From positions 1 through 12,327 of the forward strand of contig CALGGM010000226.1 of the NCBI GenBank assembly GCA_937915925.1: a stretch of DNA of 12,327 nucleotides, written 5' to 3'. The position numbers were made by a program, and so were the translations under genes. The stretch comes from an uncultured Clostridia bacterium. GTDB taxonomy: Bacteria > Bacillota > Clostridia > Christensenellales > CAG-138. Of the stretch, positions 5,172 to 12,156 are shown one piece after another (position 1 is the first letter of the stretch; each line of letters begins with the position of its first letter). The notes below the pieces were generated by a model, which worked only from the letters and a program-made list of their open reading frames with translations, did no database searches and was not told where the DNA came from.

Positions 5172-8147
5172 TCAGCCGATCAAATAATGATAGTCGGAAA
5201 GCACCGTTTCGATCATTGCCTTCGCATCCGGATCGATCGCGTCACGGTCAAGATCCACCGTTTGCACGCCGTCGAGCCGCAGCTTCACGACGCGACCCGA
5301 AAGCGGCAGAAAGCCCTTGTTCGCGGAGCCGTCGAACTCGGCTTCGGTCGCGAACAGCGTGAACTTCTCCCGATACGGCTTCGAATCGTACGGGCAGAAC
5401 ACGAGGCAGTTGCCGCACTCGTTGCACATTCTGTCGACGTGCAAAATCTGCGGCATTGCTTTTCCCGGTACGCGGATCGCGACGTTCGCGCGGTTCGGGC
5501 AAACCTGCACGCAGCACTCGCAAACCGTGCCGCAGGACAGGCAGCGTTCGCGTTCCTTTTCCGCCTGCTCGTAGTCCTTCAAAACGCCCTGCTTTTCACA
5601 GCACGCTTCCTCCGCCGCATGCGCCGCCTCGGGGATCGCATAGCTGTATGCTCCCACGATCGCGTCCGCGACGGTACGCGCGTCGGCAATACCTTCCACG
5701 ACCGTTGCGGGTCCGCGGCTGCAGTCGCCGATCACATAGACGTGCGCGCGGCTCGTCTGAAGGTTCGCGTCGGTTTTGACCCTGCCGCGCTCGGTAAGCG
5801 CGACGCCGTTTTCCGTAAACAGCGCGGTCTCGACCTTCTCGCCGACCGCCGCGATCAGCGTGTCGCATGGAAGCTTGATCTGTTCGCCTGTCTCGACGGG
5901 ACTGCGCCTGCCGCTTGCGTCCGGCGCGCCAAGCGCCATCACATTGCAAAGGAGCGTTCCGTTTTCGAGCGCGACCGGTGAAAGCAGCTCGCAAAACTCC
6001 ACGCCGTCCTCCTTCGCAAGCGCCAGCTCCTCCTCGTCCGCGGGCATGTACCTTGCGGTGCGGCGGTACACGAGCCGCACATGCTTCACGCCCGGATGCC
6101 GGACCGCGGCGCGCGCCGCGTCCATGGCGGTATTGCCGCCGCCGATGACGGTCACGTTCTCGCCGATCGTGCCGAGCGTACCCGCCTTGCTTTCTTCGAG
6201 GAAGCGAATGACGTTCATCGCCTCGCCCTTACGAAGCGGCATCTTCCCTTCCGCCCACGCGCCGACGGCGTAAACGAGATCGGTATAGCCTTCCTTGAAC
6301 AATTCGTCCGCGTTCGGCGCGGGCGTGTTTGTACGGATCTCAACGCCCATGGCGGCAAGGAGCTTCGCGTCGTTGTCGATCGCGTCATGCCCGATACGGA
6401 ATTCCGGGATCACAAACCGCACGACGCCGCCCAACGCCTCGCGCTTTTCAAAAATCGTGACCGAAGCGCCCTGCCGCGCGAGGAAGAACGCCGCCGCCAT
6501 CCCCGCGGGACCGCCGCCGATCACGGCGACGCGCTTGCCGTTTTGCGCCGCTGGTTTGAGTTCCTTCAACAGCGCATCAAGCCCGTTTTGCGCCGCGGTG
6601 AGCTTCGCCCGTCTGATGCGCACGGATTCCTCGTAAAAGCTTCTGGTGCACTTGTCCGCGCAGTGATGCGGGCAGATCGTGCCGGTGATGAACGGCAGCG
6701 GGTTCTTTTCGACGATGAGCTTCAAAGCCCCGTCACAGTCTCCCTTGCCGACCAGCTCGATGTAGTTCGGAATGTCCTGATGAATCGGACAGCCGTGTGT
6801 ACACGGCGCGGTGAAGCAGTCAAACAGCGGGACCTTCTCTGTAAGCTTACGCTTAGGCTGCGGCTTTACGGGCTTTGTATTGCGCACCGACGCGCGCGCC
6901 TGCTTGGAAAGCAGCGCGACCGCGCCGACCTTGACGCCTGCAAACGGCTCATAAGGAAGCGCGTCGCAGATTTCGCCCAACTGTTTGAGCCGCTGATATC
7001 CGCCGGGCTTTAAGATCGTCGTCGCGAGCGTGATGGACCAGATGCCCGCCTTGAACAGATCGGCGATATTGAACGCGTCGATGCCGCCCGAGAACGACAG
7101 GCGAAGCTTTCCGTCGAATTCCTCGCTCATGCGCTTTGCCATCTCGATTGTCAGCGGGTACAGCGCGCGCCCGGACATATACATCTCATTGCTCGGAAGC
7201 TCGCCCTGCGTGACGTCGACCGGGAAGGTGTTCGATAGCTTCAGCCCGAAGGTCACGCCGTTCTCCTTCGCAAGCGCAAGAAGGCGACGGAACATCGGAA
7301 CCGCGTCCTTATACTGTAAATCCTCGTTGAAATGATGCTCGTCAAACGCAACGTAATCGAAGCCGAGCTCGTTTAAGGTCTTTCTTGCGTATGCATAGCC
7401 CAAGATCGTCGGGTTGCACTTGACGAACGTGTTGAGCTTCTTGGTGTCGATCAGATAGCTTGCGATCTTTTCGATCTCCTGCGGCGGACAGCCATGCAGG
7501 GTCGAGAGCGTGATTGACGTGCACACGTGCGGATTGATCGCGGCAAGATAGCTTTCGTCGATGTGCGTGAACCGATCGAGGTTTGCCCGCGTCCAGTCCA
7601 TGCATTCCTTCCAGATCGCGGTCGTGCTTGCGTCCTTCAAGCCCTCGATGAACGCGTCGATCTTAGGGGACGTGATCCCGTCGAAGTCATAGCCCACGCT
7701 CATGTTGAAGATGAATCCGTCCGGATCGCCCCAGCCGAATTCCTTGGTGAACAGCTTCAGCATGAACCATGCCTTGACGTACTCACAAAGCGCTTCCGGC
7801 ACGGTCAGCTCGGTCGACCACTCACAGTTGTAGCACTCGTCCTTTGCCACAATGCAAGGCTTTCCGATGCACGCGGCAAGCTCCGCGCCGTCCATGATCT
7901 GCACGGTCTTGAGCTCAAAGAACCGGCTGCCCGCATAGTACGCGGCAAGGATGTTCTGCGTAAGCTGCGTATTCGGACCCGCGGCAGGACCGAACGGCGT
8001 TTCCAGCCGCTCGCCGAAGATCGTAAGCTGCTTTCCCGGCACGGGGCGATACGCCCGCTTTACTCCGAACACGCTGCCGGTTTTGTATTCCTCTAAAACC
8101 CACTCCATCAGCTCCCGAAACGGGATCGGCGTCATGACGTCGGACAT
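5172..8147 (-). CDS. ygfK: YgfK: flavin/iron-sulfur oxidoreductase (putative selenate reductase subunit; likely purine/urate reductase)
   Basis: 991-aa cytoplasmic electron-transfer enzyme. Residues 1 to about 415 form a dihydroorotate-dehydrogenase-like barrel. Next comes a GltD-type iron-sulfur region (C444, C449, C453, then C492, C496, C500). An FAD-binding motif VAVIGGGPAG (540-549), an NAD(P)H motif VIGGGNTAMDAAR (667-679) and VIGD (805-808) follow. Two C-terminal 4Fe-4S ferredoxin motifs end the protein: C872, C876, C879, C883 and C908, C911, C914, C918. These are the parts of dihydropyrimidine dehydrogenase, but with the barrel placed first. The old name 'selenate reductase' is not well supported. 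Linkage to purine genes favours ring reduction of a purine, possibly urate, and electron exchange with the hydroxylase. The frame opens at 8168, but AAGGAGG at 8156-8162 fixes the ATG at 8147. Confidence 0.9.
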   Translation of the reverse strand: MSDVMTPIPFRELMEWVLEEYKTGSVFGVKRAYRPVPGKQLTIFGERLETPFGPAAGPNTQLTQNILAAYYAGSRFFELKTVQIMDGAELAACIGKPCIVAKDECYNCEWSTELTVPEALCEYVKAWFMLKLFTKEFGWGDPDGFIFNMSVGYDFDGITSPKIDAFIEGLKDASTTAIWKECMDWTRANLDRFTHIDESYLAAINPHVCTSITLSTLHGCPPQEIEKIASYLIDTKKLNTFVKCNPTILGYAYARKTLNELGFDYVAFDEHHFNEDLQYKDAVPMFRRLLALAKENGVTFGLKLSNTFPVDVTQGELPSNEMYMSGRALYPLTIEMAKRMSEEFDGKLRLSFSGGIDAFNIADLFKAGIWSITLATTILKPGGYQRLKQLGEICDALPYEPFAGVKVGAVALLSKQARASVRNTKPVKPQPKRKLTEKVPLFDCFTAPCTHGCPIHQDIPNYIELVGKGDCDGALKLIVEKNPLPFITGTICPHHCADKCTRSFYEESVRIRRAKLTAAQNGLDALLKELKPAAQNGKRVAVIGGGPAGMAAAFFLARQGASVTIFEKREALGGVVRFVIPEFRIGHDAIDNDAKLLAAMGVEIRTNTPAPNADELFKEGYTDLVYAVGAWAEGKMPLRKGEAMNVIRFLEESKAGTLGTIGENVTVIGGGNTAMDAARAAVRHPGVKHVRLVYRRTARYMPADEEELALAKEDGVEFCELLSPVALENGTLLCNVMALGAPDASGRRSPVETGEQIKLPCDTLIAAVGEKVETALFTENGVALTERGRVKTDANLQTSRAHVYVIGDCSRGPATVVEGIADARTVADAIVGAYSYAIPEAAHAAEEACCEKQGVLKDYEQAEKERERCLSCGTVCECCVQVCPNRANVAIRVPGKAMPQILHVDRMCNECGNCLVFCPYDSKPYREKFTLFATEAEFDGSANKGFLPLSGRVVKLRLDGVQTVDLDRDAIDPDAKAMIETVLSDYHYLIG

Positions 8148-8155
8148 ATACGTTG

Positions 8156-8162
8156 CCTCCTT
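8156..8162 (-). promoter_or_regulatory. Ribosome binding site of ygfK
   Basis: AAGGAGG on the minus strand, 8 nt before the ATG at 8147. It lies inside the longer open frame starting at 8168 and so excludes that earlier start. Confidence 0.9.
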
Positions 8163-8176
8163 AATCAAATGTCAAA

Positions 8177-8194
8177 GATTTTCCGAGGAAAATC
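8177..8194 (-). promoter_or_regulatory. Intercistronic hairpin between ssnA and ygfK
   Basis: GATTTTCC (8177-8184) pairs perfectly with GGAAAATC (8187-8194), 19 nt after the ssnA stop codon. On the minus strand it is followed by TTTGACATTTG, T-rich but broken by G and C. It could be a weak attenuator or an RNA-processing/stability stem that separates ssnA from ygfK expression. It resembles the operon's terminal hairpin at 2536-2553 in stem pattern, distance from the stop and purine-rich leader (AGAGAAGAG). Function is inferred only. Confidence 0.45.
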
Positions 8195-8213
8195 CACCTG
8201 TTCTCTTCTCTTT

Positions 8214-9542
8214 TTACGCGTTCACCGCCGCCCAAAGCTTCCTTGCGCTTTCGCGGCACTTTGCCATAAGCTCCTTCTCGTCGCAGACCAAAAGCTCGCG
8301 GTCCTTCATCAGCACGCGTCCGTTGCATACCGTGGTGACGACGCTTCTTCCGTTCATGCCGAACAGGATATGGGAATTTGCGTTGCTCCCGTCCATCGGC
8401 GTCAGCGGGTCGTAATCGGTGACGATCACGTCCGCGTACGCGCCGGGCTTCAATACGCCGAGCGGCGCGTTGAAATACCGCCCCGCGATCGCCGCGTTTC
8501 CGGAAAAAAGCATATCGGGGATCTCGTCCCACGCGACCGTCGGATCGCAAAGGTGGTGCTTGTGGATGATGTTGCCGACCTTGTAGCTTTCGAGCATGTC
8601 GTTCGTGTAGCCGTCGGTGCCGAGCCCCAAGAGAAGCCCCTTCGCCTTCATCTGAATGACCGGACCGCAGCCCACCGCGTTGCCCATGTTGGATTCGGGA
8701 TTGTGTACGACCGCGGTGTTCGTCTCCTTCAAAAGCTCCATCTCCGCGGCGTTGATGTGTACGCAGTGGATCGCAAGCGTCTTATCGCCCAAAATGCCTG
8801 CGTCATAGAAGCGGTTGATGATGCGCTTGCCGTATTTTTTGAGCGAATCCTGCACATCGCCGGGACCCTCCGCGCAGTGCACATGGAAGCCCGCTTCCTT
8901 TCCGCCGTGCATAAGGCAGTCCTCCAAGGTCCTTTCGGACAGAGTAAACGCCGCGTGCAGCCCCATCATGCCCTTCTGCATATCGCTTTCGTCCTTTGAA
9001 GCCTTCCGGATAAACCGCTCGTTTTCGAGGATCGACTGCATCCGCTTCTCCTCGCCGTCGCGATCGGAAACCTCATAGCAGAGCGAGGTGCGCACGCCGA
9101 ACTCCCTTGCCGCCTCGGAAATCTCGTCGAGCGAGCCCGGAATGTCGAAAAAGCTTGCGTGGTGGTCGAACACGGTCGTGACGCCGTTTTTGATGCAGTC
9201 CAAATAGACCGCCTTTGCGGACCAGTAATCGTTTTCCTTCGTGAGGCAGCGGTCGATCTTCCACCACATGCCCTCTAAAATGTCGTTGAAATTACGCGGG
9301 TTATAGCCGCGGATGCTTAACCCTCTTGCAAACGCGCTGTAGATATGGTTGTGCATGTTAATGAGCCCCGGCATGATCACGCCGCCGTTCGCGTCGATCC
9401 ACTCCGCGTCCGGGTACTTCGCCTTCATCTGTGCCGTCGTTCCGACCTCTTTGATGTAGCGACCGTCGATTGCGACCGCGCCGTCTTCAAAGAATTCCGC
9501 GCCGCTGCGCGTCACCGTTCTGCCGTTTCCGATCAGGATCAT
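8214..9542 (-). CDS. ssnA: SsnA, amidohydrolase-family aminohydrolase of purine/selenium-linked metabolism
   Basis: 442-aa metal-dependent hydrolase of the ATZ/TRZ-guanine deaminase branch of the amidohydrolase superfamily. The likely metal and catalytic residues are present: H64-N-H66 (GLINMHNH), H220/H222 with E225 (HVHCAEG), H259 (IHCVH) and D310 (GTDG). The N-terminal beta strands and the C-terminal LGVLKPGAYADVIV segment are typical of the family, and the length is normal. It is the first gene of the operon; ygfK starts 66 nt after its stop. SsnA is a standard member of the selenium-dependent molybdenum hydroxylase cluster. Its substrate is uncertain: guanine-like deamination, or hydrolysis of a reduced urate ring, both fit. 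GGGGAG lies 9 nt before the ATG, and a good promoter lies 38 nt upstream. Confidence 0.9.
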   Translation of the reverse strand: MILIGNGRTVTRSGAEFFEDGAVAIDGRYIKEVGTTAQMKAKYPDAEWIDANGGVIMPGLINMHNHIYSAFARGLSIRGYNPRNFNDILEGMWWKIDRCLTKENDYWSAKAVYLDCIKNGVTTVFDHHASFFDIPGSLDEISEAAREFGVRTSLCYEVSDRDGEEKRMQSILENERFIRKASKDESDMQKGMMGLHAAFTLSERTLEDCLMHGGKEAGFHVHCAEGPGDVQDSLKKYGKRIINRFYDAGILGDKTLAIHCVHINAAEMELLKETNTAVVHNPESNMGNAVGCGPVIQMKAKGLLLGLGTDGYTNDMLESYKVGNIIHKHHLCDPTVAWDEIPDMLFSGNAAIAGRYFNAPLGVLKPGAYADVIVTDYDPLTPMDGSNANSHILFGMNGRSVVTTVCNGRVLMKDRELLVCDEKELMAKCRESARKLWAAVNA

Positions 9543-9579
9543 AAAGCCACACTCCCCTATTGTTAATATTTATGAATAT

Positions 9580-9608
9580 AGTATACATGATTTTGCAATG
9601 AATAGCAA
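9580..9608 (-). promoter_or_regulatory. Sigma-A-type promoter of the ssnA-ygfK-xdh operon
   Basis: On the minus strand, TTGCTA (9608-9603) is followed by a 17-nt spacer and TATACT (9585-9580). The transcription start is expected near 9573, giving a 5' leader of about 30 nt. An AT-rich inverted repeat ATATT-TATG-AATAT (9566-9579) overlaps the expected start and could be an operator. The region is far more AT-rich than the genes around it. No riboswitch-like fold was seen in the short leader. Confidence 0.75.
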
Positions 9609-9689
9609 CCCGTTTTCCGCCTTGCGCTAAAAATCTTTCTGCCCGCCTTTCTTTTTGTCGGAACGCCGAGACCGTCCCCGCGGGATTAT

Positions 9690-9725
9690 TCGCGGGCGGA
9701 TGCGATCCGCCCCTACGAATACAAT
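9690..9725 (-). repeat. Palindromic repeat element C
   Basis: GGGCGGAT (9694-9701) pairs perfectly with ATCCGCCC (9705-9712) around GCG. Read on the minus strand it is TTGTATTCGTAGGGG leading into the hairpin, which recalls the TTGTAGGGG lead of element B. It lies between the divergent ssnA and thrC promoters and overlaps neither. No T-run follows it. Confidence 0.55.
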
Positions 9726-9779
9726 CGAACCGTAACGGAAGATATTCGTTCCGCCCGCGGCTCTTTTTTGCCGACGCGC

Positions 9780-9808
9780 TTGCAAACGCGCGGCGGGCGG
9801 TGTATGAT
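9780..9808 (+). promoter_or_regulatory. Sigma-A-type promoter of the threonine synthase-like gene
   Basis: TTGCAA (9780-9785), a 17-nt spacer, then TATGAT (9803-9808). The start site should fall near 9815, which leaves a 5' leader of about 25 nt and confirms the ATG at 9839 over the longer open frame. The -35 sits inside a near-perfect 16-bp palindrome, CGCGCTTG/CAAACGCG (9775-9790, one mismatch), which could be a repressor site. Confidence 0.75.
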
Positions 9809-9824
9809 AGGAAGAGAATGCGAC

Positions 9825-9830
9825 GGAGGA
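9825..9830 (+). promoter_or_regulatory. Ribosome binding site of the threonine synthase-like gene
   Basis: GGAGGA, 8 nt before the ATG at 9839. It decides this start; the frame is open back to 9800, but that part overlaps the -10 box. Confidence 0.85.
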
Positions 9831-9838
9831 TGGAACAC

Positions 9839-11074
9839 ATGAAACGCGTATACGGTTATCGCTGCACCCTGTGCAAAAAAGAATATCCCTATGGGCCGGA
9901 GCTGATGACCTGCCCTGCCTGCGGAGAAAAGGGCATTCTGGATATCCTGTTCGACTATGACGAGGTGAAAAAGGAGCTGAACCGCGATACATTGAAGGCG
10001 GATCGCGACAACAGCATGTGGCGCTATAAAGCGCTGATGCCCCTAAAGGGCGAAGGGCTTTCGAAGTTTTTACGCATCGGTTGGACGCCGCTGTATGAAT
10101 CCCTGCGCCTTGGAAATGAACTCGGATTGAAGAAGCTGTATATCAAGGACGACGGCATCAATCCGACCGCAAGCTTGAAGGACCGTGCAAGCGGCGTGGC
10201 GGTCGCAAAGGCCTTGGAGCTCGGCTATGACACGATCTGCTGTTCCTCCACCGGCAACGCGGCGTCCTCCTGCGCAGGCAACGCGGCGCGCATGGGGCTG
10301 AAAACCGTGATCTTTGTGCCGGAGCGCGCCCCGAAGGGCAAGGTCGCGCAGCTTCTGATCTTCGGCGCAAACGTCATTTCGGTGAAGGGCGACTATCGCC
10401 AGACGTTTGAGCTTTCGAAGGCGGCGATCGAAAAATGGGGCTTCTATAACCGCAATGCGGGCATCAACCCGATCCTCACCGAGGGCAAAAAGACGGTCGC
10501 TCTGGAGATCGCAGAGCAGCTCAACTGGGAGCCGACCGACTGGGTGGCGGTATCCGTGGGCGACGGCTGCACGATCGGCGGCGTGTATAACGGGTTCCAT
10601 GACCTCTATGAAATGGGCATGATCGACCGCATCCCAAAAATCCTCGGCGTGCAGTCAGAAGGCTGCTGTCCGTTTGTGGACGCTGTGAACAACGACCGCG
10701 ACCTCGTCCCGACGCCCGAAAACACGCTTGCGGATTCGATCGCCGTGGGCGTGCCGAGAAATCCCCGTAAGGCGCTGCGGGCGGTAAAGAACAGCGGCGG
10801 GCGTTGGATCGCCGTCAGTGACGACGAGATCCTTGCCGCAATGCGGCTTTTAGGCAGAACCGAGGGCGTGTTCGGCGAGCCTGCGGGCGTGACCGCCACG
10901 GCAGGCGTCGTCCGCGCCGTCAAGGAAGGGCTGATTTCGCCGGACGAAACCGTCACGGTCATCTCCACCGGCAGCGGGTTAAAGGACGTCAACAACGCTT
11001 TGAAAGCCGCAGGCGAGCCGTTCCTCTGCGAGCCGGACATTCATGTGCTCGAGGCAAGCGGACGGATCAAGTAA
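9839..11074 (+). CDS. thrC: Threonine synthase-like PLP enzyme with N-terminal zinc ribbon
   Basis: 411-aa fold-type II PLP enzyme. Threonine synthase makes threonine from O-phosphohomoserine in the cytoplasm. Visible: an N-terminal zinc ribbon (C9, C12, C25, C28), the GWTPLY segment, the PLP lysine K114 in NPTASLKDRAS, the SSTGNAASS loop (136-144), the glycine-rich phosphate loop GDGCTIGGVYNG (241-252) and STGSGLKD (376-383). The usual ThrC motif is NPTGSFKDRG, so ASLKDRA is a variant seen here. It is transcribed alone from its own promoter and ended by its own terminator, divergent from the purine operon. No hom or thrB gene is adjacent, so role in threonine synthesis is not proven by context. 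Another PLP lyase activity linked to the purine genes cannot be excluded. It lacks the features I would expect of YgeX. Confidence 0.82.
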   Translation: MKRVYGYRCTLCKKEYPYGPELMTCPACGEKGILDILFDYDEVKKELNRDTLKADRDNSMWRYKALMPLKGEGLSKFLRIGWTPLYESLRLGNELGLKKLYIKDDGINPTASLKDRASGVAVAKALELGYDTICCSSTGNAASSCAGNAARMGLKTVIFVPERAPKGKVAQLLIFGANVISVKGDYRQTFELSKAAIEKWGFYNRNAGINPILTEGKKTVALEIAEQLNWEPTDWVAVSVGDGCTIGGVYNGFHDLYEMGMIDRIPKILGVQSEGCCPFVDAVNNDRDLVPTPENTLADSIAVGVPRNPRKALRAVKNSGGRWIAVSDDEILAAMRLLGRTEGVFGEPAGVTATAGVVRAVKEGLISPDETVTVISTGSGLKDVNNALKAAGEPFLCEPDIHVLEASGRIK

Positions 11075-11089
11075 CGAATCGATCTTTTC

Positions 11090-11122
11090 GGGCTGTTTCG
11101 ACTTCGGAACAGCCCCCTTTTA
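11090..11122 (+). terminator. Intrinsic terminator of the threonine synthase-like gene
   Basis: GGGCTGTT (11090-11097) pairs with AACAGCCC (11108-11115), with two further inner pairs possible, followed by CCTTTTAT. It begins 15 nt after the stop codon. The promoter of the next gene starts 3 nt after the T-tract. Confidence 0.85.
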
Positions 11123-11124
11123 TA

Positions 11125-11153
11125 TTGCAACCCGGTTCGATTTGTACTATAAT
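11125..11153 (+). promoter_or_regulatory. Sigma-A-type promoter of the MraY-like gene
   Basis: TTGCAA (11125-11130), a 17-nt spacer and a perfect TATAAT (11148-11153). The start is expected near 11160, giving a leader of about 26 nt. It is packed directly behind the preceding terminator. Confidence 0.85.
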
Positions 11154-11169
11154 GAATGTATATCCAACT

Positions 11170-11178
11170 GGAGAAAGG
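11170..11178 (+). promoter_or_regulatory. Ribosome binding site of the MraY-like gene
   Basis: GGAGAAAGG, ending 7 nt before the ATG at 11186. It supports this start against an in-frame ATG at 11156, which lies at or before the expected transcription start. Confidence 0.8.
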
Positions 11179-11185
11179 TGTTTTT

Positions 11186-12142
11186 ATGCTGCATTCCGTT
11201 TTTCTTCGCGCGCTCGGCGAGCCGCAGCTTCTTGCGATCTATGCGCTGATCGCGTTTGTTCTGACCGCGCTTGCGCTGAAAATCGATTTCCGGTTCCTGC
11301 CGGTCGATCAGGGACGCAAAAACGCGGTCAACGGCGAGCTTTCTAAGGGCAAGACCCGCGGCGTCGGCTTTGTCATGATGGCATGCTTTGTGCTCTGCGT
11401 CGCGCTGTTTTTACCGTTCCGGCTTGAAAGCATGTTCTATGCGCTGATTCTGATCGCCGAGATGCTGAGCGGATTTTTGGACGACGCGTCGAAGATCCCG
11501 TGGTCGGATTACAAAAAGGGCTTGATCGATTTCGTGCTGTCGGTGGGCGCGGGCGTCGTGTTCGTGCTGTATAACCCGAGCACCATGCTGATCGGCACGC
11601 ATGAGGTGACGATGCACCCGGTCGTGTATGCGATCCTTGCGACGGTGCTCGTGTGGGTCAGCATCAACGCGGTCAACTGCACGGACGGCGTGGACGGGCT
11701 GTCGAGCTCGGTGGGCGTCGTTTCGATCGCGAGCATGCTATTGATCTACCGTCCCTCCTACGAGGTCGAGTACATGGGCTTCGGGCTGCTGTTCATCGCG
11801 GTGCTGTGCGCGTATCTGCTGTTCAACGCCGGACCGTCGAGCCGGCTCATGGGCGACGCGGGATCGCGTCCGCTTGGCGTTCTGCTTGCCGTGCTCGCCA
11901 TGAAGTCTCGCCATCCGCTCTGCTATCTGCTGGTGTGCGGCGTGTTTCTTCTCGACGGCGTGCTCGGGTTGATCAAGATCTTTTTGAAGCGGTTTTTGAA
12001 GATCAGCATCCTCAAAAAGACACGCACCCCGCTGCATGACGAGGTGCGCAAAAACCGCGGTTGGTCGGACGCGCAGGTCGTGATCCGCTTCGCGATCGCG
12101 CAGGTCATCCTTTCGCTCATCTGGTTTATCACCACGCTGTAA
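11186..12142 (+). CDS. mraY: MraY-type phospho-N-acetylmuramoyl-pentapeptide transferase (polyprenyl-phosphate sugar-1-P transferase family)
   Basis: 318-aa polytopic membrane enzyme, about 8-10 hydrophobic segments. MraY moves phospho-MurNAc-pentapeptide onto undecaprenyl phosphate at the inner face of the membrane, forming lipid I for peptidoglycan. Family signatures: a GKTRGVGF loop (55-62) in place of TPTMGG; the acidic pair D99-D100 with K103 (FLDDASK); NAVNCTDGVDGL (161-172) with D167 and D170; LMGDAGS (221-227). The C-terminal loop TPLHDEVRKNRGWSD has H284 where many MraY proteins have HHH, followed by QVVIRF. The RGW-QVV-RF pattern favours MraY over WecA/TagO. It stands alone, outside any mur/dcw cluster, with its own promoter and terminator, so it may be the housekeeping MraY of this lineage or a paralogue for another cell-wall glycan. 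Confidence 0.78.
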   Translation: MLHSVFLRALGEPQLLAIYALIAFVLTALALKIDFRFLPVDQGRKNAVNGELSKGKTRGVGFVMMACFVLCVALFLPFRLESMFYALILIAEMLSGFLDDASKIPWSDYKKGLIDFVLSVGAGVVFVLYNPSTMLIGTHEVTMHPVVYAILATVLVWVSINAVNCTDGVDGLSSSVGVVSIASMLLIYRPSYEVEYMGFGLLFIAVLCAYLLFNAGPSSRLMGDAGSRPLGVLLAVLAMKSRHPLCYLLVCGVFLLDGVLGLIKIFLKRFLKISILKKTRTPLHDEVRKNRGWSDAQVVIRFAIAQVILSLIWFITTL

Positions 12143-12156
12143 TCTATTCCGAATCC

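Noticed and set aside
3712..7013. Several plus-strand frames of 240-310 aa opposite xdh and ygfK
   Set aside because: All lie antisense to well-supported genes, have Arg/Ala/His-rich low-complexity translations and lack plausible ribosome binding sites or motifs.
8147..8175. Perfect TTGACA on the minus strand (8175-8170) as a separate ygfK promoter
   Set aside because: With a 17-nt spacer the -10 would be CGTATA, abutting the ygfK start codon, and the start site would fall inside the coding region after the ribosome binding site. Not usable for this gene.
2587..9542. Selenocysteine (in-frame TGA with SECIS) in the selenium-linked genes
   Set aside because: All three frames are continuous with normal stops and full-length domains. 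Selenium in this enzyme family is a labile cofactor ligand, not selenocysteine.
9543..9838. Riboswitch (for example purine or guanidine type) ahead of ssnA or the ThrC-like gene
   Set aside because: Both predicted leaders are only about 25-30 nt, too short for a known purine aptamer, and no conserved core was seen.
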